Assembly: GCF_003114855.1 (NCBI RefSeq)
Contig: NZ_BFBB01000008.1
Location: 186,001-250,000, forward strand
DNA length: 64,000 bases
Source: Leptospira ryugenii
GTDB lineage: Bacteria; Spirochaetota; Leptospiria; Leptospirales; Leptospiraceae
Reading direction: 5' to 3'
In this document: in pieces, positions 46,391 to 54,629 of the stretch
How the letters are laid out: each line of letters starts with the position of its first letter
How positions within the stretch are numbered: position 1 is the first letter of the stretch
Notes under the pieces: generated by a model
Seen by the model: only the letters and a program-made list of their open reading frames with translations
Told to the model about the DNA's origin: nothing
Database searches by the model: none
Made by a program: the position numbers and the translations under genes

Positions 46391-47942
46391 TCCTTTTGCA
46401 TTTATCCAAGCAAGACTTAGCTCTTCTCGGTTAAACCAAAAGGTATTGATGAGTATCGATGAGGATTCAAATGAATCTATCATCGCACATCTTTTTTCTA
46501 GATTAAGTAAAGTTTTTCCCGCAAACCGAATCTTTTTCCTGATACCAAATGAAGAAAAACTTTTAGCAGATTTTTTGTCAGAAAAGGAGATTCCATTTTT
46601 GCAAGGATCTCTTGAAAACGTAAGAGATCGTTTCATTCAAGCGGCCAAAACTGTAAATGCTAAGGATATATTTCGATTCACTGCTGATAACCCTTTCGTT
46701 GATCTAACGAGTATTGAATTGATGAAGGAGGCTCTTTTTCACCTACCCACTCGGTTCTATAATCTATCCATGAACTCACTTCCACTTGGTATGGGTTGTG
46801 AATGTTTTTCCTTTGAATCACTTAGCTATCAAAACTTAGAATGGAATGAAGAACGCCACCAAGAACATGTTAGTCTACACATAAAAGAAAATTTAGAAGT
46901 CAATAAAATCTATCGATTGGTTCCACCACATCTTTCCCTTCATCAACAAGAAATATCCAATGAAATTCGAGTCACAGTTGATGAAATCTTAGATTTGCAA
47001 TTCATTCGGTCTTTATGGAAACACTTTAAAAATACGCATCCATTTTTTGGAGCAACCGAGGTTCTTCAATTTCACAAAGATCATCCGGAAATAACAAGGG
47101 TGAATCGAAATGTACAACAAATACAATTCCATTTGCCTAAAGCCAAACCAAATCAAAAAAGAATCCATATTTCATACGGAGATCCACTTACGTATGGGAC
47201 AGGTCATTTCGAGCGATGTAAGTCTTTGTCAATTGAGTTGCAGATGAAAGGTTATTTAATCTTTTGCAATTCTTTGGAAGAGAGTGAATTTGATGCTTAT
47301 ATATATGATGCAAGAGAGTGCGATATCCCAAAAAAGCCAGCTTTGGCTATCGATCACTTAGGTAAGTTAGATGCAGATGTGGAAAAGGTTTTCTTTTTAC
47401 CACACCCTGAACTAAGAGAAATGCCAAACGATACAATATCATTTTATACCTCTCCATTGCTCTATACTTTTCAATCAATGAAGGAACAAAATAATCATAT
47501 TCTAGTTTATGCTGGTTCATTAGCACAAGATCAATCTCTATTGTTGGACAAGTTTGTTATCGAAAGAGTTTTACCACTCTCAAAAGAAGCAGCCATAATC
47601 CGAATAGGAGGAGCCCAACCGAAAGCCTCTGAAATTCTGTACTATCCAAGAATTGAAAAAAGTGTATTTTATGAGTATCTCAATTCAGCCTCTCTTTTTA
47701 TAACCTATTATGGAATAGGAATGTTAGAATCACTCTTCTTGAAAAAAAGAACCCTTTTATATGGCATTGGCCCTGTGCATGACCGTTTAGGTATTTTTTT
47801 CTCTAAACAATATGCAGTCCCTTATCTTGGAAATGTAGAACATTTAAATTTCGAAAGGCAAATGCTAAATGAACGCAATCCAAACATAAAGATTGAAATC
47901 ACTGCCCAAGAAAAAATAATCAGATGGCTAGCAGGTTTATGA
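46365..47942 (+). CDS. SpsF-like cytidylyltransferase fused to SpsG/PseG-like domain
   Basis: About 525 residues. The N-terminal half has features of SpsF/NeuA-type nucleotidyltransferases (AFIQARLSSSRLNQKVL, FRFTADNPFVDLTSIEL). The C-terminal half from about residue 265 resembles SpsG/PseG (HISYGDPLTYGTGHFERCKSLS and ITYYGIGMLESLFLKKR), nucleotide-sugar hydrolases or transferases in nonulosonate pathways. Combined, it suggests synthesis of an activated sugar, perhaps for spore-coat-like or flagellin decoration. ATG at 46365 (GTG at 46362) lies 26 bases inside the radical SAM gene, a tight coupling. Confidence 0.75.
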   Translation: MSGIRSTPDPFAFIQARLSSSRLNQKVLMSIDEDSNESIIAHLFSRLSKVFPANRIFFLIPNEEKLLADFLSEKEIPFLQGSLENVRDRFIQAAKTVNAKDIFRFTADNPFVDLTSIELMKEALFHLPTRFYNLSMNSLPLGMGCECFSFESLSYQNLEWNEERHQEHVSLHIKENLEVNKIYRLVPPHLSLHQQEISNEIRVTVDEILDLQFIRSLWKHFKNTHPFFGATEVLQFHKDHPEITRVNRNVQQIQFHLPKAKPNQKRIHISYGDPLTYGTGHFERCKSLSIELQMKGYLIFCNSLEESEFDAYIYDARECDIPKKPALAIDHLGKLDADVEKVFFLPHPELREMPNDTISFYTSPLLYTFQSMKEQNNHILVYAGSLAQDQSLLLDKFVIERVLPLSKEAAIIRIGGAQPKASEILYYPRIEKSVFYEYLNSASLFITYYGIGMLESLFLKKRTLLYGIGPVHDRLGIFFSKQYAVPYLGNVEHLNFERQMLNERNPNIKIEITAQEKIIRWLAGL

Positions 47943-48961
47943 AACAAAGTTTACGACATATACTATCATTCCTTCTCCTAAGCATTCTCTCCTTCCAAAC
48001 TCAATCGGCACAAGAGACGCTAGCGACAGAGGATATTGCTCTCATCCAAAGAAAAATCGAATTAGAAAAGACAGGGAGAAATATCATCAATGCATTACGC
48101 TTTGGTAAATTTGCGCTTGCTGACCAAGAATGGAAACGAATCCAAGCTGAAGAATTTAAAACTGAAGCAGAATACTATTATCTAGCAGGTGCTTTGATGT
48201 ACTCTCGTTTAGATTGGCAAGATGCTAAAGAATTTCTCCAGAAATCACTATCACTCGAACCTAGTCATGAGGCATCTAGCTTTTTGCTCGGAATGATTTT
48301 TGCTCAGGCAGACAATTGGAAACAGGCAAAACAAGTCTGGGTAAAGACGATTGAAATTTCCCCTTACAATCCATTTTATCATTACAATTTAGGATTATCC
48401 TATTATATTCTTGCGGAATATGATAAAGCGATTGAATCTTTATCCAAATCCTTAGAGTACAAACCGAACTACCTTGAAGCAAAGATTATTCTTGCAAAAA
48501 CATATCTCGAATTAGGTGAACTTTTAAATGCAAAAAATGAACTAGAGTCTATTTTAGAAATCGAACCAAAAAACCAAGTCGCTTCGAATCTATATGGTCG
48601 TGCAATTTATGAAATGGACCGTGATCCCAAAAAGGCATTATCATATCTTAAGAATGATAAAATTCTAGGCTGGCGGGAAAAGAGAATTTATGCACGCTGC
48701 TACTTCGAAATTCGCAAGTGGAGAGAATCAGAAGCCTTGTTTCGAACCATAGCATACTCCCCCTTTGCAGATGAATTTGACCAGAGTTTTTATCTAAACC
48801 TTTTATTGAACTTGGGTTTGGAAGAGAAAGCAAATGACTTTTTCCATTTTACAAGAAAACAAGACCGCAACAATTCAAATGTCACGGACACTTATAAAAT
48901 GTTACTATCTAGTAGAGAAGGGAAAACCCTACTCTACCATTATTTCAAACTGAGATACTAA
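47939..48961 (+). CDS. Secreted TPR protein
   Basis: About 340 residues: signal peptide (ILSFLLLSILSFQTQSA) then at least five tetratricopeptide repeats (YYYLAGALMYSRLDWQDAKE, HYNLGLSYYILAEYDKAIES, AKIILAKTYLELGELLNAKN and others). TPR arrays are protein-binding scaffolds. The ATG at 47939 overlaps the upstream stop (ATGA), so it is translationally coupled to the SpsF/SpsG-like gene and is likely part of the same function. Its stop overlaps the convergent regulator gene by 4 bases. Confidence 0.85.
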   Translation: MKQSLRHILSFLLLSILSFQTQSAQETLATEDIALIQRKIELEKTGRNIINALRFGKFALADQEWKRIQAEEFKTEAEYYYLAGALMYSRLDWQDAKEFLQKSLSLEPSHEASSFLLGMIFAQADNWKQAKQVWVKTIEISPYNPFYHYNLGLSYYILAEYDKAIESLSKSLEYKPNYLEAKIILAKTYLELGELLNAKNELESILEIEPKNQVASNLYGRAIYEMDRDPKKALSYLKNDKILGWREKRIYARCYFEIRKWRESEALFRTIAYSPFADEFDQSFYLNLLLNLGLEEKANDFFHFTRKQDRNNSNVTDTYKMLLSSREGKTLLYHYFKLRY

Positions 48962-49629
48962 GTAGCAGATTGGTCTTGTTTTGCTTGTGTATACTTCCAC
49001 TCTACGGCCACTCGGATTAACTTCTCATTTTCTGAGATACTCAATTTTGTTTTAATCCGGGATCTGAGAGTTTCAATTGTAGACGGTGCAAGACCCATAT
49101 TGGCTGCGATTTCTTTTACTGGCATTCCCTCGCCTATCATTAGAAAGACTTCCAACTCACGGTTGGAAAGTCGGTCAATTGGATCCTTTTCTTCTTTTTG
49201 GGAGTTTTTGTATAGGTGACCTAAAAGCCTTGTTGCTTGCGAAGAGCTCACAAAATAGTCACCTTTCAAAACTGTCTGGATCGCCTCAACTATTTGCGTT
49301 GTGGTATCTTCTTTGAATACATAGCCCATAGCTCCCAATTTAAATGCCCGGTCTACAAATGTATCGTCAGTCAACATACTGATGATGATCACAGCAATTT
49401 CGGGGAAAGCAGTGCGCAATTTCTTGAGTAGTTGCAATCCACTTTGATTCTGTTTCAATTGGATATCAACCAAGACCAAAGCAGGTTTTAGTTTCTCAAT
49501 TTCTAAGAATGCATTCTCTATGTTGTCTGAGGACCCGATACAATCTAAGTCTTCCGACTGAGAAATTAAATTTTGCAGAGCATCCACAACTAGTGGGTGG
49601 TCGTCTACGATATAAACCTGCTTCTTCAT
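48958..49629 (-). CDS. NarL/LuxR-family response regulator
   Basis: 223 residues: receiver domain with Asp9/Asp10 and phosphorylation site Asp55 (LVDIQLKQNQSG), then a LuxR-type HTH (LSNRELEVFLMIGEGMPVKEIAANM and TIETLRSRIKTKL). A cytoplasmic DNA-binding regulator, normally paired with a histidine kinase; no kinase is nearby. It is 12 bases downstream of pntB on the same strand, so it may share that transcript. Confidence 0.92.
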   Translation of the reverse strand: MKKQVYIVDDHPLVVDALQNLISQSEDLDCIGSSDNIENAFLEIEKLKPALVLVDIQLKQNQSGLQLLKKLRTAFPEIAVIIISMLTDDTFVDRAFKLGAMGYVFKEDTTTQIVEAIQTVLKGDYFVSSSQATRLLGHLYKNSQKEEKDPIDRLSNRELEVFLMIGEGMPVKEIAANMGLAPSTIETLRSRIKTKLSISENEKLIRVAVEWKYTQAKQDQSAT

Positions 49630-49641
49630 TTAACAATCCAT

Positions 49642-51039
49642 TTACGATTCTTTGAGAGCGTTGATCATCTCTTGAGTTGCTTTCTTTCCATCACCAAATA
49701 ACATCAAACAGTTGTCTGCGATGAATAATGGATTAGGAACTCCAGCAAAACCAGGACTTAACGACCGTTTAATGACCACTACAGTTTTTGCCTTATCTAC
49801 ATCTAAGATAGGCATTCCCGCAATTGGTGATTTCGGATCGGTCTTTGCCAAAGGATTCGTAACATCATTTGCTCCATTGACGATCACCACGTCAACATTT
49901 TCAAATGTACTATTGATTTCATCCATTTCCTTTAATCGGTCATACGGAATGTCTGCTTCTGCTAGAAGGACATTCATATGACCCGGCATACGTCCAGCGA
50001 CAGGATGGATTGCAAAGCTTACATCAATACCCTTCGCAGTCAATAGTTGATACAAATCCCTAACCGCATGTTGTGCTTGTGCAACGGCCATTCCGTACCC
50101 AGGAACTATCACTACAGTTCTTGCAATATCTAGTAACATTGCCACTTCTTCAGGACTTGTTGCTTTGGTTTTTCCTGTATAGAAATCTCCATCTTGTTTG
50201 GACTCTTCTGCGATGGCACCAAATCCACCAAATAGAACGTTTGCCAAGCTACGGTTCATAGCTTTACACATGATTTGAGTTAAAATAATTCCAGAAGCAC
50301 CAACAAGGGAGCCAGAAATGATCAGAACATTGTTATTTAAAACAAAACCAGTAGCAGATGCCGCTATCCCTGAATAGGAGTTGAGAAGTGATATCACAAC
50401 AGGCATATCAGCTCCACCAATAGGCATTACCAATAAAATTCCTAAAAGCAAACTGATTGCACTTAGTACCCAATAGAGTACTTCATCAGTTGGATTGATG
50501 ACGTGGAAAACTCCTAGACCAAGAATGATAAGCCCGAATATGATTTTGACAACTTGGTCTCCTGAATAACGAACTGCTTTCTCTGTGATAAAGCCTTGTA
50601 ATTTACCAAAGGCTATAAAACTTCCACTGAAAGTCACCCCGCCGACGATAGCAGAGAAGACAATGGAGATGATCTCTTGGTAATTTACGACATAGGTATA
50701 AGTAGGTATCGAAAGTTCTAAAGCGGCACCAGCAACCATGACCGAGGCGATCCCACCAAATCCATTTAGGATAGCTACAAGTTGTGGCATTGCGGTCATT
50801 TGGATTTTGATGGCTAAGACAACACCAATTGCAGAACCAATCAAGATCCCGAGAATGATCCAATCATAGCTTAGGATTTTTTGGTCCAGAAGGGTTACGA
50901 GTACGGCAATCAACATCCCGATAGCTCCCAATAAGTTTCCTCTGGTTGCCGTTTTTGGGGTGCCTAACTGTTTTAATCCAACGATGAAGAGAACAGAGGC
51001 CAAAAGATAAGAAAGATTTAAGAAGTGGCTGAGTTGCAT
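49642..51039 (-). CDS. pntB: NAD(P) transhydrogenase subunit beta
   Basis: 465 residues: about nine membrane helices then the NADP-binding domain III (VVIVPGYGMAVAQAQHAVRDL, HPVAGRMPGHMNVLLAEADIPYD, VIVNGANDVTNPLA, KRSLSPGFAGVPNPLF). Transfers hydride between NADH and NADP+ using the proton gradient. It follows pntAB by 8 bases. The NAD-binding subunit PntAA is not in the window. Confidence 0.95.
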   Translation of the reverse strand: MQLSHFLNLSYLLASVLFIVGLKQLGTPKTATRGNLLGAIGMLIAVLVTLLDQKILSYDWIILGILIGSAIGVVLAIKIQMTAMPQLVAILNGFGGIASVMVAGAALELSIPTYTYVVNYQEIISIVFSAIVGGVTFSGSFIAFGKLQGFITEKAVRYSGDQVVKIIFGLIILGLGVFHVINPTDEVLYWVLSAISLLLGILLVMPIGGADMPVVISLLNSYSGIAASATGFVLNNNVLIISGSLVGASGIILTQIMCKAMNRSLANVLFGGFGAIAEESKQDGDFYTGKTKATSPEEVAMLLDIARTVVIVPGYGMAVAQAQHAVRDLYQLLTAKGIDVSFAIHPVAGRMPGHMNVLLAEADIPYDRLKEMDEINSTFENVDVVIVNGANDVTNPLAKTDPKSPIAGMPILDVDKAKTVVVIKRSLSPGFAGVPNPLFIADNCLMLFGDGKKATQEMINALKES

Positions 51040-51047
51040 GTTTGCTT

Positions 51048-51329
51048 TTAGTCCTTTTTCTTAAACATTCCAAGCATACGGTGCGTCACCAAAAATCCGC
51101 CCACAACGTTTATGGTTGCAAAGATCACGGACAAAAATCCTAAGATTTTTGTGAGGTTACTTTCTTGGATCCCGGCTGCATACAGAGCACCGATCAGAGT
51201 GATGCCAGAGATTGCGTTGGAACCCGACATAAGTGGTGTGTGAAGGATGGGAGGAATTTTAGTGATGATTTCAAATCCGACGAAGATTGCTAAAACGAAG
51301 ATCGTGACTGCAGTTACAAATATTTCCAT
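51048..51329 (-). CDS. pntAB: NAD(P) transhydrogenase membrane subunit PntAB
   Basis: 93 residues, three to four membrane helices (FVLAIFVGFEIITKIPPILHTPLMSG, ISGITLIGALYAAG, ILGFLSVIFATINVVGGFLVTHRM) matching the C-terminal membrane piece of PntA when it is a separate subunit. It must work with PntB (next gene) and the NAD-binding PntAA subunit, which is not beside it; the gene upstream is a lipoprotein. Confidence 0.93.
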   Translation of the reverse strand: MEIFVTAVTIFVLAIFVGFEIITKIPPILHTPLMSGSNAISGITLIGALYAAGIQESNLTKILGFLSVIFATINVVGGFLVTHRMLGMFKKKD

Positions 51330-51386
51330 AGGCTTGAAGTAGTTATGGAATCTTTCGTCTTTTTGGAAAACAATTTTTCCTTGGGT

Positions 51387-52064
51387 TTACTTCTTTAAAT
51401 AGTCCGCAATATCTCGGGCATTGCTTTCTAAACTCCCTCGGACCCTATTTTCTCGAAGCTTTTTCGCAAAATCTGGCAATGTCTCTTCAAATTCTTCATT
51501 TGAATACGAGGTAAACTCCTTTTCCATCAGCACTTCATTGGAGGGAGTACTCACCTTCATCTCAATTGTTGTAATCATAAAAAATGATTTCAACAGATAG
51601 ATAATGATGATTTCTTCAATTACTTCCCAGATAAAAACCGCAAGTCCTACCTCTGGCTCTCCCGTCGCCTCGCCTATGATAAATCCAAAAACCAAACCCA
51701 CCGAAAGCCCTTGGATGAATATTTTAGGTCTTACCTCCCCCATATCTAAGATAGTTGTTTCCAATACCAAATCTGCTTTTTCTCTTTCGTTTACAAGGTG
51801 CACCCCGTTCGCCAGGAGATATCGCCTTAGCCTAACATCAAACCAGTTTGCATGGTTATCCATTATCTTTTGGATCAATTTTGTTTTTGCTTCGCCTTCT
51901 GCGATCTGCGAGCTAATGGAACGAAGAAAGTATATATCGATTCCAACTTTTGTCTTTTCTAAATAGAACTTGGGTTTTGATGGTTTTGAAGCAACGTAAG
52001 TATTGTATTTCTGGCTACAATGTACAAGGAGTGATATAATGAGAATCGAGGATAAAAATCGCAA
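51387..52064 (-). CDS. Hypothetical lipoprotein
   Basis: 225 residues with a lipoprotein signal (LIISLLVHC). The mature protein has a long beta/alpha part (ADLVLETTILDMGEVRPK), then a hydrophobic Gly-rich hairpin (GLSVGLVFGFIIGEATGEPEVGLAVFIWEVIEEIIIIYLL), then a soluble tail ending in SNARDIADYLKK. No recognised domain; the hairpin recalls LpoB/CsgG-like helper lipoproteins. It begins 9 bases after queC and may be co-transcribed with purF-queD-queC. Confidence 0.6.
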   Translation of the reverse strand: MRFLSSILIISLLVHCSQKYNTYVASKPSKPKFYLEKTKVGIDIYFLRSISSQIAEGEAKTKLIQKIMDNHANWFDVRLRRYLLANGVHLVNEREKADLVLETTILDMGEVRPKIFIQGLSVGLVFGFIIGEATGEPEVGLAVFIWEVIEEIIIIYLLKSFFMITTIEMKVSTPSNEVLMEKEFTSYSNEEFEETLPDFAKKLRENRVRGSLESNARDIADYLKK

Positions 52065-52073
52065 TGATTTGTC

Positions 52074-52784
52074 TTATGCAGTAGGGTCTAAGATACCTGC
52101 TTCCTCGAAACCTTTTTTTCGAAGCAAACAGGAATCACATTTTCCACACGGCTTTCCTTTCACAGGATCATAGCAAGAGTGAGTTAACTCGAAAGGCACA
52201 TGGTAACGATTTGCGAGTAAAACGATCTCCTTCTTGTTCAGTTTGAGCAAGGGAGTTTTGATCTGTATTTTTTTTCTTCCACTAACGCCCGTTTTTGTTC
52301 CTAAGTCTGCTACAGTCTGAAACGCTTGGATGAACTCGGGTCTACAGTCAGGATATCCGGAATAATCGAGTGCATTTACACCAATATAAATGGAATCATA
52401 TCCGTGGCCTTCCGCTAAGGATAAAGCAAAAGACAAAAACAAAGTATTTCTCCCAGGGACATATGTATTTGGAATCTCCTTGTCCTTTTGCAATTGGTTC
52501 AACTGAACATTTTTTCTAACTTTCAAACGTTCTTCTGTCAGAGAACTTCCTAAAAAAAACTCTGGATCCAATTTTTGGACCAGATGCTTTACTCCTAATT
52601 TTTCAGCGATCAATTTACTTTTCGCTATTTCGATTTTATGTTTTTGTGAGTAGAGAAAGGAAAGTGCTAATATGGGAAGCTTTTTCTGTTTCGGATAACC
52701 GAAGTCATGTGCAGCTAGATAAAGACAAGTTGTTGAATCCAATCCTCCTGATAAAAGTACAACCGCGCCATTTGTATCTTTCAT
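52074..52784 (-). CDS. queC: 7-cyano-7-deazaguanine synthase
   Basis: Last step of preQ0 formation for queuosine. About 236 residues with the PP-loop VVLLSGGLDSTTCL and the C-terminal zinc Cys cluster (CYDPVKGKPCGKCDSC). I place the start at 52784 (MKDTNG), whose ATG overlaps the queD stop (TGA); the longer frame from 52811 runs into queD. queD and queC are thus coupled; queE was not seen in this window. Confidence 0.93.
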   Translation of the reverse strand: MKDTNGAVVLLSGGLDSTTCLYLAAHDFGYPKQKKLPILALSFLYSQKHKIEIAKSKLIAEKLGVKHLVQKLDPEFFLGSSLTEERLKVRKNVQLNQLQKDKEIPNTYVPGRNTLFLSFALSLAEGHGYDSIYIGVNALDYSGYPDCRPEFIQAFQTVADLGTKTGVSGRKKIQIKTPLLKLNKKEIVLLANRYHVPFELTHSCYDPVKGKPCGKCDSCLLRKKGFEEAGILDPTA

Positions 52785-53161
52785 GGCTGTTTGGGACCGT
52801 AATAGACACATGAGCTAGTACATGTTTCAAAAACAGTTATCTTGTAAAGTAATGGGAGTTCAGGTTTTAAGCGATTCCAAAGCCATACAGCCAATTTTTC
52901 ACTCGTTGGGTTTTCTAAACCCTTCACCTCGTTTAACACATAATGATCTAAATCTTTTTCGATGATAGGTTTTACAACAGATTTGAGATCAGCAAAATCC
53001 ATCAACCAACCAGTATGTGAATCGATTTGGCCTTTCAAACACACAGAAAATCGGAAACTGTGGCCATGCATCCTTCTACATTTATGGCCTTCTGGAACAT
53101 TCGGCAAATAATGGGCCGCTTCAAAACCAAATGTCTTTTCGAGCTCGATCTCTTCCATCAT
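52781..53161 (-). CDS. queD: 6-carboxy-5,6,7,8-tetrahydropterin synthase
   Basis: Converts dihydroneopterin triphosphate to carboxytetrahydropterin in the queuosine/preQ0 pathway. About 126 residues with zinc ligands in GFEAAHYLP and the HGHSFR motif, the catalytic Cys in CRRMHGH, and DLDHYVLN. Start at 53161 (ATGATG, MMEEIELEK) overlaps the purF stop by one base; the frame upstream to 53248 lies inside purF and is rejected. Confidence 0.93.
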   Translation of the reverse strand: MMEEIELEKTFGFEAAHYLPNVPEGHKCRRMHGHSFRFSVCLKGQIDSHTGWLMDFADLKSVVKPIIEKDLDHYVLNEVKGLENPTSEKLAVWLWNRLKPELPLLYKITVFETCTSSCVYYGPKQP

Positions 53162-54588
53162 CACTCTTCCGTAGAGTATTCTGTGAAAAGAGACTTTTGG
53201 TTTCCTACGTGGTTTTGAAATTCGACTGGGTAATTGGATGTAAAACAAGCATCACAGAATCCACCGCCTTTATGACCAGCAACGGCATCATGCATCCCAT
53301 CCAAAGTAAGGTATGCAAGCGTATCTACACGTAGGTATTTACGGATCTCCTCAATAGAATGAGTAGCTGCAATCAATTCTTTATGGGTCGGAATATCAAT
53401 GCCGTAATAACAAGGAGAAACAGTTGGTGGAGCAGAAACTCGAAAATGAATCTCTTTTGCGCCAGCCATACGGATCATTTTAATAATTTTTCGGCTTGTG
53501 GTTCCACGCATCACGGAATCATCGATAACGACGACGCGCTTTCCATCAACGACCTCTTTTACCACATTGTATTTGATTTTTGCGCCGAAGTCCCGAATCT
53601 TTTGGTCCGGCTCAATAAAGGTCCTACCGATGTAATGGGAACGAATCAAACCACTCTGGTAAGGAATCCCAGATTCTTCCGAATATCCTAAAGCTGCGAT
53701 GTTAGCAGAATCTGGAACAGGTATAATCACATCTGCCTCGACTGGCATAACACGCGCTAACTGCCTACCGAGAGATTTTCTGACCTTATAGACAGACTCT
53801 TCAAAAATGTAAGAGTCTGGTCTTGCGAAGTATATGTATTCAAAAATACAAAGACTTGGTTTTGCTTTTGGAAATGGATAGAGTGATCGCATACCTGTAT
53901 GGTCTATGACAATCATTTCACCCGGTTCTACATCGCGCACATATTCGGTTTCGGTGATATCAAAAGCACAAGTTTCGGAAGCGAACACAATCGCACCATC
54001 TGATCGTTTTCCCATCACTAAAGGGCGAAAGCCATTTGGGTCACGAACCGCAACCAAATAGCGAGGGGTTAATACCAAAAGTGAGTAGGCTCCTCTAACC
54101 TGTGATAAAGATTCACAGAGCGCCTCTAAGAGGTCTGTCTTGTGGCTTTTTGCCATTAAATGTACGATGACTTCTGAATCGATAGTGGTTTGGAAAATGG
54201 AGCCATCTCTTTCCAATCGATTTCGGATGTCCCAAGAATTGACTAAGTTTCCATTGTGCGCAAGGGCGATTGGACCTAGGTGAGATTCGACTCTCACAGG
54301 TTGCGCATTCCGGAGAAAACTAGCACCTGTTGTGGAATAACGATTGTGTCCTATGGCTGCCTCGCCGATGAGTTCTCTTATTTTAGGTTGGGTAAATATA
54401 TTGGCAACCAGACCCATGTTCGCATATCGGTAGAGGTGCGCTCCATCGGTGGAAACAATCCCACTGGATTCCTGACCACGGTGTTGCATGGAGTACAATC
54501 CGAGATACGTGAAATTAGCCGCTTCCTTGCTATTGTAGATGCCGAAAATGGCACATTCTTCTTTTGGTTTGTCAGATTGAAGAATCAT
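53161..54588 (-). CDS. purF: Amidophosphoribosyltransferase
   Basis: First committed step of purine synthesis: PRPP plus glutamine to phosphoribosylamine. 475 residues. An 11-residue propeptide (MILQSDKPKEE) precedes the nucleophile Cys12 (CAIFGIY), to be exposed by self-cleavage. Class II amidotransferase domain with GHNRYSTTGA, then PRTase with VVVIDDSVMRGTTSRKI. Overlaps queD and leads its transcript. Divergent from RNase D gene, 41 bases apart. Confidence 0.97.
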   Translation of the reverse strand: MILQSDKPKEECAIFGIYNSKEAANFTYLGLYSMQHRGQESSGIVSTDGAHLYRYANMGLVANIFTQPKIRELIGEAAIGHNRYSTTGASFLRNAQPVRVESHLGPIALAHNGNLVNSWDIRNRLERDGSIFQTTIDSEVIVHLMAKSHKTDLLEALCESLSQVRGAYSLLVLTPRYLVAVRDPNGFRPLVMGKRSDGAIVFASETCAFDITETEYVRDVEPGEMIVIDHTGMRSLYPFPKAKPSLCIFEYIYFARPDSYIFEESVYKVRKSLGRQLARVMPVEADVIIPVPDSANIAALGYSEESGIPYQSGLIRSHYIGRTFIEPDQKIRDFGAKIKYNVVKEVVDGKRVVVIDDSVMRGTTSRKIIKMIRMAGAKEIHFRVSAPPTVSPCYYGIDIPTHKELIAATHSIEEIRKYLRVDTLAYLTLDGMHDAVAGHKGGGFCDACFTSNYPVEFQNHVGNQKSLFTEYSTEE

Positions 54589-54629
54589 TGTTAGAATGAC
54601 AATTGCAGTATTTCTAAAATCACCATTAG

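Noticed and set aside
53162..53248. Upstream extension of queD
   Set aside because: It lies in the purF coding region and adds 29 basic residues not expected for QueD.
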